From the NCBI GenBank assembly GCA_022773585.1, contig JALEZZ010000049.1, positions 1 through 33,076 of the forward strand: DNA of 33,076 bases. Direction: 5' to 3'. Both the position numbers and the translations under genes were made by a program. The DNA comes from Selenomonas sp. GTDB lineage: Bacteria > Bacillota > Negativicutes > Selenomonadales > Selenomonadaceae. Below are positions 16,008 to 23,946 of the stretch, in pieces (the stretch's first letter is position 1; every line of letters begins with the position of its first letter). The notes under the pieces were generated by a model that saw only the letters and a program-made list of their open reading frames with translations, had not been told where the DNA came from and ran no database searches.

Positions 16008-17738
16008 ATGGTGGGGACAGAGAAGGGCCGCGTGACGCCCGAAGTCCTGCAGGGGCTGCTCGGCAGCATCGGCGACGGTGTCATCCTGACGGACCAGGAC
16101 GAGCGCATCACATTCATCAACCCGGCCGCCATGCGCATCCTCGGCTGCGAGGGCGAGAACGTCCGCGGCATGGAATGCATGGACGTCTGCCGCTTCATCC
16201 GGATTGGCAGCAACCGTCCCTATAAAGACCCGCTCAAAAAGGCGATGGAAGGCCGCTCGTCCGTCGGCCTTTCGCGCAACGTCGGCATCTACCGCGGGAA
16301 CGAGCCTGTCTACCTTTCGGCGACTTGCTCTCCCATCGTGCATATCGACGGCCGTGTGACGGGCTGTTCCGTCATCCTGCGCGACGTCTCGCGCATGCGC
16401 CGCCTCGCGCGCAAGATCCAGCGCGACCACGCCTATATGCGTTCCGTTTTCACGGCGGCGAAAGTCGGCCTCTGCGTGCTCGACAGCGATGCGGCCATCA
16501 GCGACATGAACGAGTCGGCCGTCGAAATCCTCGACCGTGCGCGGCAGGAGAGCGTCGGCATGCAGTTCGGTGATGCGTTCCGCTGCGAGAACAGCTTCAT
16601 CAGCGGCTGCGGCCACGGTCACCTCTGCCCGCGCTGCCCCGTCCGGCACAATCTCGAGACAGCGCTTGCGGACGAGACGTATGCGAGCGAGTTCACCGTC
16701 ACGATGCACCGGTTCGACGACCCCGAGCCCGTCTGGCTCCACATCTTCCTCTCGCAGGCCGTGGACGAAGGCGCGCGTCAAATCATCCTCGCGCTCATCG
16801 ACGTCTCGGCGCGCAAGCAGCGCGAGCAGGCGCTCGAAGAGGCGCGGGAACGCGCCGAGGCCGCGAGCCATGCGAAAGGCGAGTTCCTCGCGAATATGAG
16901 CCACGAGATTCGCACGCCAATCAACGGCATGAACGGCATGATCGACCTCGCACTCCGCACGGAGCTCACGGACGAGCAGAAGGAATTCCTCACGAACGCC
17001 AAGCAGTGCTCGTCCGACCTCCTGCGCATCGTCAGCGATATCCTCGATTTCGCGAAGCTCGACAGCGGCCACATGAAGCTCGAAAACATCGGCTTCGACC
17101 TGCACGAGACGCTCGAGGGCGTCTGCACGCTCTATGCGAAGATGGCTGAGCACAAAGGGCTCACGTTCACGCCGCCAGACCTCTCGAATCTGCCGCGCTA
17201 CGCCGTCGGCGATGCGCTGCGCCTGCGCCAGATTCTCAACAACCTCTTGAATAACGCGCTGAAATTCACGAAGAAGGGCGGTGTTTCCGTCAAGGCGGCA
17301 CCGGGTGAGCAGGTTGCGATGAAGACGCTCGAAATCACCGTTCGCGACACGGGCATCGGCATCCCCGAGCACGCGCAGAAGAAGCTCTTCCAGCCGTTCC
17401 AGCAGGTCGATGGTTCGACGACGCGGCGCTTCGGCGGCACGGGGCTCGGCCTCGCCATCGTCAAGGAACTCGTGCACCGCATGGGCGGCAGCATCGACCT
17501 CTATTCCATCCCGGATCGCGGCAGCGCGTTCTCGTTCTGGATTCCGCTCGTCGAGGCCGAAGGCGCTGAGACGCCGGCCGGGCGGCAGACCGTCTTTCTC
17601 GCGCCGACGCATGCATCAGCACCTCAGCCGCAGGCGGAGAAATCGCCGCCCGACGTCAGCGACATCGACGACCTGCTCGCGTACTGCGAGCAGAAGCTCG
17701 AAGGAGACGGGAACCCGGCGGCGAATGATAAGAAGTAG
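16008..17738 (+). CDS. PAS-domain sensor histidine kinase with four-cysteine cluster (576 aa)
   Basis: This is a cytoplasmic kinase without membrane segments. PAS domain 1 is at about 12-127. PAS domain 2 (143-268) contains C193, C201, C207 and C210 (C-x7-C-x5-C-x2-C), a plausible zinc or iron-sulphur site. The dimerisation helix has the phospho-acceptor H299 in NMSHEIRTPINGM. The ATPase domain shows NNALKF, DTGIGIP and GGTGLGLAI. No receiver domain is fused, so the adjacent CheY-like gene is the likely partner. The start is uncertain among in-frame ATGs at 15999 and 16008 and a TTG at 15978. 16008 is chosen, with GAGATGA upstream. Being co-transcribed with che genes suggests it feeds redox or metabolic information into the same behaviour (inference). 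Confidence 0.9.
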   Translation: MVGTEKGRVTPEVLQGLLGSIGDGVILTDQDERITFINPAAMRILGCEGENVRGMECMDVCRFIRIGSNRPYKDPLKKAMEGRSSVGLSRNVGIYRGNEPVYLSATCSPIVHIDGRVTGCSVILRDVSRMRRLARKIQRDHAYMRSVFTAAKVGLCVLDSDAAISDMNESAVEILDRARQESVGMQFGDAFRCENSFISGCGHGHLCPRCPVRHNLETALADETYASEFTVTMHRFDDPEPVWLHIFLSQAVDEGARQIILALIDVSARKQREQALEEARERAEAASHAKGEFLANMSHEIRTPINGMNGMIDLALRTELTDEQKEFLTNAKQCSSDLLRIVSDILDFAKLDSGHMKLENIGFDLHETLEGVCTLYAKMAEHKGLTFTPPDLSNLPRYAVGDALRLRQILNNLLNNALKFTKKGGVSVKAAPGEQVAMKTLEITVRDTGIGIPEHAQKKLFQPFQQVDGSTTRRFGGTGLGLAIVKELVHRMGGSIDLYSIPDRGSAFSFWIPLVEAEGAETPAGRQTVFLAPTHASAPQPQAEKSPPDVSDIDDLLAYCEQKLEGDGNPAANDKK

Positions 17739-17752
17739 ATGGAGGGAAGCGT

Positions 17753-18142
17753 ATGAAGATCCTGATTGCCGAAGACGACCGCGTCAGCCGGTCGTTCTTC
17801 CAAAAATTCATGTCAGCGTATGGAACGTGCGACCTTGCCGTGGACGGCATGGAGGCACTCGATCTCTACATGGATGCCGTCAAGGCGAATGCGCCCTACG
17901 ACCTCCTGTGCCTCGACATCATGATGCCGCGCGTCGACGGCCTCAAAGTCCTCAAAGTCGTCCGCGCCATGGAGAAGCAGCACAATCTGCCACATTCGAA
18001 AATTATCATGATGACGGCGCTCGCCGATGTCGAGTACGTCGATCAGGCCTTTGAGCTCGGCTGCGACGCCTATGCCTCGAAGCCCATCGACACGGCGAAA
18101 GTCGAAGAGGTCATGAAGAACCTCGGCCTGCTGGCAAAGTGA
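17753..18142 (+). CDS. Single-domain CheY-like response regulator (129 aa)
   Basis: This is a receiver domain only, with the acidic pocket E7/D8/D9, phospho-acceptor D55 (LLCLDIMMPRVDG), the switch threonine in MMTAL and lysine in ASKPID. GGAGGG lies just before the ATG. It follows the PAS kinase by 14 bp and ends the operon. It may be the cognate partner of that kinase, the CheY of this CheA pathway, or a phosphate sink. Its position last in the operon and next to the kinase favours the first. Confidence 0.93.
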   Translation: MKILIAEDDRVSRSFFQKFMSAYGTCDLAVDGMEALDLYMDAVKANAPYDLLCLDIMMPRVDGLKVLKVVRAMEKQHNLPHSKIIMMTALADVEYVDQAFELGCDAYASKPIDTAKVEEVMKNLGLLAK

Positions 18143-18154
18143 AAGATGAACGAC

Positions 18155-18184
18155 GAAAGGAACGCCCCGCGAGGCGTTCCTTTC
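18155..18184. terminator. Bidirectional terminator closing the chemosensory operon
   Basis: GAAAGGAACGCC (18155-18166) and GGCGTTCCTTTC (18173-18184) form a perfect 12-bp stem with loop CCGCGA. The convergent minus-strand glycosyltransferase ends six bases further on, so the hairpin serves both sides. Confidence 0.8.
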
Positions 18185-18189
18185 GTATA

Positions 18190-19475
18190 TCAGCAGAAAA
18201 TGGTTTCGGGGATACCGGCGGCCTTGAGGCGGCTGGCATCTTTTGGGGGATCAGCGCTGTCGAGCACGATGGCATCGATCCGGCCTTCCTGATAGAGGAA
18301 TGCGAGTTCGGAGAACCGAATGGTGGGAAGCGTCCGGTCACCTGCCTGCACGGCCGTGATGGCTGTATCAGCGTCATCTGCGATCCAGAGAGCGATGAGC
18401 TCGATGCCGCCGGACTGCAGCAGCGCAGGCAGGAGCTTTTCTGTATGCGGCCCATTTTGCAGCACGACATGCTGGCGCTCGGGCACGTCGCAGCGGACGG
18501 GGAGCGCCGCTGCAACATCGCGGCGGAACTTCGCTTTCTGTCCTGCAATCATCGCACGGTAGCTGTCAAAGTCGTGTGCGTGCGCATCATAGTCGCGGAG
18601 GCAGGTCCGGATGGTATCGAGGATGGCGGGAATGCTGGAAGGATCGTCGGCGAATTTGTACGAGGCGGGAATCGGGACATCGATGTCATTTGCGGCCGCG
18701 CCGCGACGTCCTGTGATGACGCAGCAGCCAGCGGCCGCCGCTTCGCGCGGAATGCGATCCTGCCCCGGATGATTGCCGAAATCGATGTAGCATTTTGCGC
18801 GGGCGAGGAGCGCGTGGACTTCTTCGGCCGTCATGTTTTCAATCGGCGTCCATGTGATGTCAGGCGCGGCCGCCATGAGCTGCTTTGTGAATTCCAGCCC
18901 TTTTTTCGGATTGTAGGCGACGATGTCCTGACGGCTGGCAGCAGCATCCATCTGCCGGAGGTGCGCGGCTGACTGCAGATAGTCGCCGACAAAATGCACC
19001 TGCGCGTCATCGACATGGTTGGCATGGACGAACTGGCGCGCGTACTCGGACTGCACCCAGTGTTCCATCTGCGGGTCTGGGTAGAAGCAAAAGAGATTGT
19101 CAACGAGCGCGAGCGTATCGTAGAACTCGGAATACCGAAAGAGTATCTGGGCAAGCGAGGATCTGTAATTGTCGACGCTCAGCCACCAGAAGACTTTGCG
19201 ATTTCGTGAAGATGGCCATAGATTTCTCCCATGGTTTCTGGAAGGATGACGATGTTTTCGGGGCGGTCCGATAGCACCTCGGCGGTGGGGACAAGGTATT
19301 TCCGATAGACTTTCGGCTGCGGGATCTTGTCTGCTTCAGCATTCGGGTACCACATGAAGGCATGGAGACCGCGCCGCAGGAGCTCGGAACAGAGCTGGTG
19401 CAGGAGTTCCGGGCCGCCGGAGACCTTGCCCGCAGGGCAAGTAATGTAGATCGTCGTATTTTCGTAGATTTCCAT
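18190..19475 (-). pseudogene. Glycosyltransferase split by a one-base frameshift
   Basis: Reading leftward from ATG at 19475 (AAAGGAG upstream), the N-terminal part MEIYENTTIYITCPAGKVSG then GPELLHQLCSELLRRG is typical of a polysaccharide glycosyltransferase. It continues to HEIAK and then hits a stop at 19179-19181. The next frame reads KVFWWLSVDNYRSSLAQILF, which is the expected continuation, then runs to 18190 through the sugar-nucleotide region (KCYIDFGNHPGQDRIPREAA) and a C-terminal Rossmann-like tail. The break lies at the run TTT at 19195-19197 (AAA on the coding strand). One more A would join the parts into about 428 residues. It could be a true mutation, a switching tract or an assembly error. 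Confidence 0.8.
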
Positions 19476-19489
19476 GGATGCACGCTCCT

Positions 19490-19517
19490 TTGCAATACGG
19501 GTCATTTCTGCTAAAAT
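19490..19517 (+). promoter_or_regulatory. Promoter for the sulfatase-fold gene
   Basis: TTGCAA (19490-19495) and TAAAAT (19512-19517) are separated by 16 bases, about 45 bases before the ATG at 19560. The -10 box overlaps that of the divergent promoter. Confidence 0.6.
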
Positions 19518-19521
19518 TATA
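19516..19521 (-). promoter_or_regulatory. Extended -10 promoter for the minus-strand glycosyltransferase
   Basis: On the minus strand the box reads TATAAT and is preceded by TGC, an extended -10 element. No good -35 is visible. It overlaps the plus-strand -10 by two bases. Confidence 0.55.
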
Positions 19522-19559
19522 GCATAGATGGGCATATTCGGATAGAATCGAGGGAAACC

Positions 19560-21689
19560 ATGACGGAAACATTTGCACGCCTTCTCGCGAAGCGGGAACA
19601 GCAGGGATTTGATGACGAGTACCTCCGCTTGGCGGATGCGTACGAGGCAGAGCATCCGCATTCCGAGGTGCCTGCTGTCTTCCGCGGTGCGTATGCGTTG
19701 GCGCATGACGATGCACAGCAGGCACTTGCGCAGGCGAAGCAGGCGTTTTCGCTGCGCCCATTGAATTTTGAGGTCTGGCAGCTGCTCGTCCGCTGCTATG
19801 AAGCGCTTGGCGATGTGCGGCATCTTGCCTATTTCGAAGCGCTCTGCAAGAAGTTTTACGAAGTCCCGCTCCATCTCGATCTTCAGGAAGGTTATTTGGA
19901 AGAGTCGATGGGGATGCTCTCGCTCGGTCTCGGCATCGGAAACTATGCGCCGTTTGCAAAAGCGCGCTTGCGCCTCGTGGATGGGAAGCCAAAGACGGGA
20001 CGCGGCATCTACGTTGGAGAATTCTTTCCGCGCTTTTATGCGCGGCCGGAAGCGTGGTTCTGGGTCGGCTGCTACGAAGGACGTGAGGATCTTGAGGCGA
20101 AGGGCTGGATTGCCGAGCGCGGCAAGGAGGAGCCGGGCTTCGTCGACCGCTGTGGCGGCGAGTTCGTCTTTGACACGATGAAAGCACAGGAAGTGCAGGA
20201 TGTGACAGTTGAGCCGGATGGCGCGCCCGTGCTCGTACCGCTTGCAGGGAAAACCGCAGGGCAGTCCGTTCGCTTTTCCAAAGAGGATGGCAGCGATTTT
20301 GTCGCTGGCGAGGATGCAGAAAGCCGCTTGGGCAAGTGGAGCTTTGACTTTTACCGCATCGAGCAGCCGACGCGCATCCAGGCGGAAGCACCATTCATTT
20401 TCGGCACGCCTGTCGAGCTTCGTCACAGTCCGCACCGTCGCTGCGTCGTCCTGAACATCCTCGTCGATGCGTTGAGCTGGAGCATCGTGCGGGAGCGCGG
20501 TTATCGCGATGTGCCGAATATCCTGAAGTTCTTCAGCCAGGGCATCATCTTTGACCAGAACTTTTCGACGAGCGAATATACGTTCCCGTCGTTTGCTGCC
20601 ATTGAATCTGGCATGTATCCGCATCACAATCAGATTTTCAATGAGCATGCCGCCTATGAGCTCGCGCCGGAATACATGACGATGTCGGAGCAGATGAAGC
20701 GGCTCGGCTACTACTGCACGAATGTCATCGGCATGAATGAGGGACTTTATACGGATGTGGTGCGCGGTTATGACCGCATCATCGGCAATGGGTACGATAC
20801 GCCGACGTATCTCGGTGTCGAGCGGGCCATCCGCCAGATGGAGGCCTTCGGCGAATGCGACCAGTATCTGATGATGCACACGATGGATGTCCATGTCTGG
20901 TCGGCGCGGTCATTCCATCTGCCGCTTGCAACGCAGACGAAGCTCCCGCTCGAAAAGCGTCTTCGGGGCGGCAGCTGCGCGGACGCGAGCGTCTACATTT
21001 CTGGCTATGATGTCTATCGCGAAGCGAATCTCGCAGGCATCCATGCGACGGACCGCAGCCTCGGCGTGCTCTTTGACTATTTGGAAACGCATTATGCACC
21101 GGGCGATTATGTCGTGAATCTCTACTCGGATCATGGAGCGTCGATTTTTGACGATGCACCCTATCTTTTGAGCGACCATCATGTTGGGACAGCACTCATG
21201 GCACGCGGAGCAGGCATTCCTGCGTGCGGCATTGTGCGCGACGAGGTCACGAGCTCTCTCGACCTGTATGCCATCTTGGCAAAAGAAGCGGGCTTTGATG
21301 TGCCGGAGACGGCAGACAGCAACCTCCCAGCAGCACTCGGCGGCCGGGCGCGGCGCTATGTCATCAGCAACACGCTTTATCCGGGACAGATCTATCGCTG
21401 CGCCATCCGTACGCTCGATCATGAGTTCCAGATGCGATCGCACGAATTCGTTGACGAGGATGGGACGGTCGACCTTCGGGAAATCGATACCGAGCTCTAC
21501 GAGCGAAATCATCCGGAACTTTCAAGTGGCCATCTGCGCATCGAAGATGCCGCGCTGCAAAAAGAATTCCTCGACGTCCTGCATGCACATACAGCGACAA
21601 TCGATCGCGGCGGCGACCAGTGGCCGTCCATGCTCGCGGCACGGCCTGAATGGTTTGGAGCGGCGGAGCGGAAGGAACGGAGAGGTTGA
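19560..21689 (+). CDS. Sulfatase/alkaline-phosphatase-superfamily protein with N-terminal repeat-like helices (709 aa)
   Basis: Residues 1-105 look like TPR-type helices (LADAYEAEHP, then FEVWQLLVRCYEALGD). From about 295 a sulfatase-fold domain is visible: metal ligand D303 in NILVDALSW, the candidate nucleophile region STSEYTFPSF (T341 or a nearby Ser), MHTMDVH at 439-445, YSDHG with D524/H525, and DHHVGT with H540/H541. This family includes sulfatases, phosphoglycerol transferases and phosphoethanolamine transferases. Unlike LtaS- or EptA-type enzymes it has no membrane helices and no signal peptide, so it appears soluble and cytoplasmic. GAGGGAAA precedes the ATG. It sits first in a plus-strand run of glycan genes, so transfer or removal of a phosphate-linked group on the glycan is a reasonable inference. 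Confidence 0.75.
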   Translation: MTETFARLLAKREQQGFDDEYLRLADAYEAEHPHSEVPAVFRGAYALAHDDAQQALAQAKQAFSLRPLNFEVWQLLVRCYEALGDVRHLAYFEALCKKFYEVPLHLDLQEGYLEESMGMLSLGLGIGNYAPFAKARLRLVDGKPKTGRGIYVGEFFPRFYARPEAWFWVGCYEGREDLEAKGWIAERGKEEPGFVDRCGGEFVFDTMKAQEVQDVTVEPDGAPVLVPLAGKTAGQSVRFSKEDGSDFVAGEDAESRLGKWSFDFYRIEQPTRIQAEAPFIFGTPVELRHSPHRRCVVLNILVDALSWSIVRERGYRDVPNILKFFSQGIIFDQNFSTSEYTFPSFAAIESGMYPHHNQIFNEHAAYELAPEYMTMSEQMKRLGYYCTNVIGMNEGLYTDVVRGYDRIIGNGYDTPTYLGVERAIRQMEAFGECDQYLMMHTMDVHVWSARSFHLPLATQTKLPLEKRLRGGSCADASVYISGYDVYREANLAGIHATDRSLGVLFDYLETHYAPGDYVVNLYSDHGASIFDDAPYLLSDHHVGTALMARGAGIPACGIVRDEVTSSLDLYAILAKEAGFDVPETADSNLPAALGGRARRYVISNTLYPGQIYRCAIRTLDHEFQMRSHEFVDEDGTVDLREIDTELYERNHPELSSGHLRIEDAALQKEFLDVLHAHTATIDRGGDQWPSMLAARPEWFGAAERKERRG

Positions 21690-21713
21690 ATTTAATTTTT
21701 TAGGTGAATTATC

Positions 21714-21741
21714 TTGCCGGGGGGGCCACCAGTGTTATCAT
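21714..21741 (+). promoter_or_regulatory. Candidate promoter with a G7 tract in its spacer
   Basis: TTGCCG (21714-21719) and TATCAT (21736-21741) are 16 bases apart. The run of seven G (21719-21725) begins with the last base of the -35 box and fills the first part of the spacer. Gain or loss of one G would change the spacing to 17 or 15. It lies between the sulfatase-fold gene and the two-domain glycosyltransferase. Confidence 0.5.
21719..21725 (+). repeat. G7 homopolymer between predicted promoter elements
   Basis: Seven G directly follow TTGCC and precede CCACC in the promoter region of the two-domain glycosyltransferase. Length changes would alter -35 to -10 spacing. Confidence 0.85.
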
Positions 21742-21800
21742 AGTGGACAGAATGAAAAGTATGTTCCATTTTGATGAAGCACACGGAAAGAAGCCCTGAT

Positions 21801-23549
21801 ATGACGCAAATCGACGAGCACAAGATCACCATCATCGTCTACAAGCGAGACGAAGCAGAATACCAGCGATTGCTGTCGCAGATTCGGTTGTTGCAAATTC
21901 CGGCCATCGGCGGGAAAGCAACGACATGCGAGCTTGTGGCGATGTCCAGCGCGTATGGCAGCCGGGCAACGGCTTACAATGTTGCCATGCAGCAGAGCAC
22001 GGCACGCTACAAAGTTTATCTGGACACTTCGATCCTTACGTTGGCGCCTGCTATCCTGCCATCGCTCCTGCAAGCTTTTTCCTCAGCAGACGCAGCGGGT
22101 ATGGTGGGGACATGGGGGTCGTCTCTGCCGCTCGATGGCGATTTCCGTCATGCGAAACATAACTATGGCACCTATGCATGGAAAGACGTTGCCGATGGAA
22201 AGACCCATCAGGTACTTGGAGGGGCAGGCATCTGCTATCAGCGTGTGCAGGCGCTCGACGGCACTTGCATGGCAACCTGCGTCGATGTGCCGTGGGACGA
22301 AGATGTGGACGATGCATATCTCGCCACGGCACATGCATGCAGACTGCAGGCCGAGCATCGCAGCACGTATGTTTTGACGCAATTGCGGGATGGCGCGATG
22401 GTCCTCGCCTCACGTCCCTCACCTTATTTCCTGACTGGCCTTCCGGAGTGGTTTGAAAGGGCACGGAAGCACTTCCTTTCCCGCTATGGTGCGCAGATCC
22501 ATCCGCTCGTCAGCATTCTGATTCCCGCATATAATCAACCGAAGTTCTGCTGTGAAGCACTCGAAAGCGCCCTGCATCAGACCTATTCGAATATCGAGAT
22601 TCTGATCGGCGATGACAGCACTGATCAGCGCGTGCATAAGGCATTGAAGCCCATCATCAAGCAGCACGGCAATATCCAGTATTTTTATCGCGGCAACCAA
22701 GAGGGAGAGAATGCTGCCCGCAACGTCCACTTTCTGCTGAATGAGTGTCATGGAGTATACGTCAACCTGCTGTTCCATGACGATATGATCTACCCGACGA
22801 AGATTGAAAAAATGATGACGCATCTGGTGGAGGATCTTGACGAAGAAATTGCCTTCATAACGTCACGGCGAGACTTCGTTGATTCCGATGGCCGCTCAAA
22901 GGGAGAAATCCAGGGCTATGGCGGCGCGAAAGACATCACGTATGCTGGTCAGCAGATCTGTCCGCAGATGCTCCAGTATCAGACAAATGTCATCGGCGAA
23001 ATGAGTACCGTTCTTTTGCGCAAGTCCTTGCTCTGGCAGCAGGATGCCTATCGCACGGGCGTTTTCTATGGGTATCGGGAAGATTCTATGGGCGACATTT
23101 CTACATGGTTGGAACTCCTGAAGAACGGCCGCGTCTGCGTCTTTCTTGACGAAAAGCTCAGCGCTTTCCGCGACCACCCTGCACAGAATACGCATAACCC
23201 AGAGACATTCCTGCTCAGTTATCTCGACTGGATGAATCTCTTCGTGTTGTCTTATCTCCATCAGACCTACCTGCGCACGGAAGCAGACTTCGCCGCTTGT
23301 TGCGACAGCTGGAGAAACCACTTCCACCTGCGTCAAACATACTTGCAGGACAAGATTTCCCCTGCGAAAAAGAAGGCGTTCGATGTGTTCCAGCAGGAAA
23401 TCGCTGCCATCGAGTCGAAAAATTACAAGAACGTCATACAGCTCAGTATCCAGTATATGGCATCGACAGGTGCAGATCCCGCGAGACTTCTGGCGGGCAC
23501 GTCTGATGCTATGGAGATTTTGGAAGGAAACATACATGCAGGTCAATAA
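21801..23549 (+). CDS. Two-domain glycosyltransferase, C-terminal GT2 type (582 aa)
   Basis: The C-terminal half from about residue 233 is a canonical GT-A family 2 enzyme: PLVSILIPAYNQPKFCCEAL, then IEILIGDDSTD (D271/D272) and LFHDDMIYP (D327/D328), with a helical tail. The N-terminal half (8-200) is a degenerate relative of the same fold (HKITIIVYKRDE, later YKVYLDTSI) and has lost an obvious DxD, so it may be structural. GT2 enzymes add sugars from nucleotide donors to growing glycans. The ATG at 21801 has GGAAAGAAG upstream. In-frame starts at 21771 (TTG) and 21774 (ATG) would add about ten residues. Its last codons overlap the next gene. Confidence 0.85.
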   Translation: MTQIDEHKITIIVYKRDEAEYQRLLSQIRLLQIPAIGGKATTCELVAMSSAYGSRATAYNVAMQQSTARYKVYLDTSILTLAPAILPSLLQAFSSADAAGMVGTWGSSLPLDGDFRHAKHNYGTYAWKDVADGKTHQVLGGAGICYQRVQALDGTCMATCVDVPWDEDVDDAYLATAHACRLQAEHRSTYVLTQLRDGAMVLASRPSPYFLTGLPEWFERARKHFLSRYGAQIHPLVSILIPAYNQPKFCCEALESALHQTYSNIEILIGDDSTDQRVHKALKPIIKQHGNIQYFYRGNQEGENAARNVHFLLNECHGVYVNLLFHDDMIYPTKIEKMMTHLVEDLDEEIAFITSRRDFVDSDGRSKGEIQGYGGAKDITYAGQQICPQMLQYQTNVIGEMSTVLLRKSLLWQQDAYRTGVFYGYREDSMGDISTWLELLKNGRVCVFLDEKLSAFRDHPAQNTHNPETFLLSYLDWMNLFVLSYLHQTYLRTEADFAACCDSWRNHFHLRQTYLQDKISPAKKKAFDVFQQEIAAIESKNYKNVIQLSIQYMASTGADPARLLAGTSDAMEILEGNIHAGQ

Positions 23550-23946
23550 ATACGTTTTTCAATCGCATGGTGATGAACGTGGGCAGCTCGTCGCGCTGGA
23601 AGAGTTCCGCGACATCCCGTTCCGAATCAAGCGCGTCTATTACATGTACGATACGCAGCCGGGCGTCGTGCGCGGCAAGCATGCGCACAAATCGCTCGAG
23701 CAGATCCTCGTCTGCATCCACGGCAGCTGCAAGATCCGTCTCGACAACGGCTATGAGACAAAGATCGTCCCGCTCGAAAAGCCGTATGAGGGACTCTATG
23801 TTGCCAACAACATGTGGCGCGAGATGTACGATTTTTCCGAAGGCGCTGTCCTCATGGTGCTCGCTTCGGAGCTCTACAACGAGGACGACTACATCCGCGA
23901 CTACGATGAATTTCTGAAGATGGTGAAAAAAGAGCATGAAGATTGA
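23536..23946 (+). CDS. dTDP-sugar 3,4-ketoisomerase-like protein, FdtA/WxcM family (136 aa)
   Basis: The protein is a small cupin. [20 protein letters not shown] is the hallmark of FdtA/QdtA enzymes, with the histidines of GKHAH forming the active site, followed by [17 protein letters not shown]. FdtA and QdtA convert dTDP-4-keto-6-deoxyglucose to the 3-keto isomer, the substrate of the DegT-type aminotransferase encoded next. It starts inside the preceding gene (14-base overlap, GGAAGGAA upstream) and overlaps the following one by 11 bases, so all three are co-translated. The exact stereochemistry of the product cannot be told. Confidence 0.88.
   Translation: MQVNKYVFQSHGDERGQLVALEEFRDIPFRIKRVYYMYDTQPGVVRGKHAHKSLEQILVCIHGSCKIRLDNGYETKIVPLEKPYEGLYVANNMWREMYDFSEGAVLMVLASELYNEDDYIRDYDEFLKMVKKEHED

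Noticed and set aside
19190..19200. Programmed -1 frameshift in the glycosyltransferase
   Set aside because: The site reads ATC GCA AAG. It lacks a canonical slippery heptamer, and no downstream stem or upstream ribosome-binding-like stimulator was evident. A one-base loss is simpler.
19179..20894. Long minus-strand open frame of 571 codons
   Set aside because: Only its last roughly 100 codons (from 19475) are real, the glycosyltransferase N-terminus. The rest is the antisense shadow of the sulfatase-fold gene.
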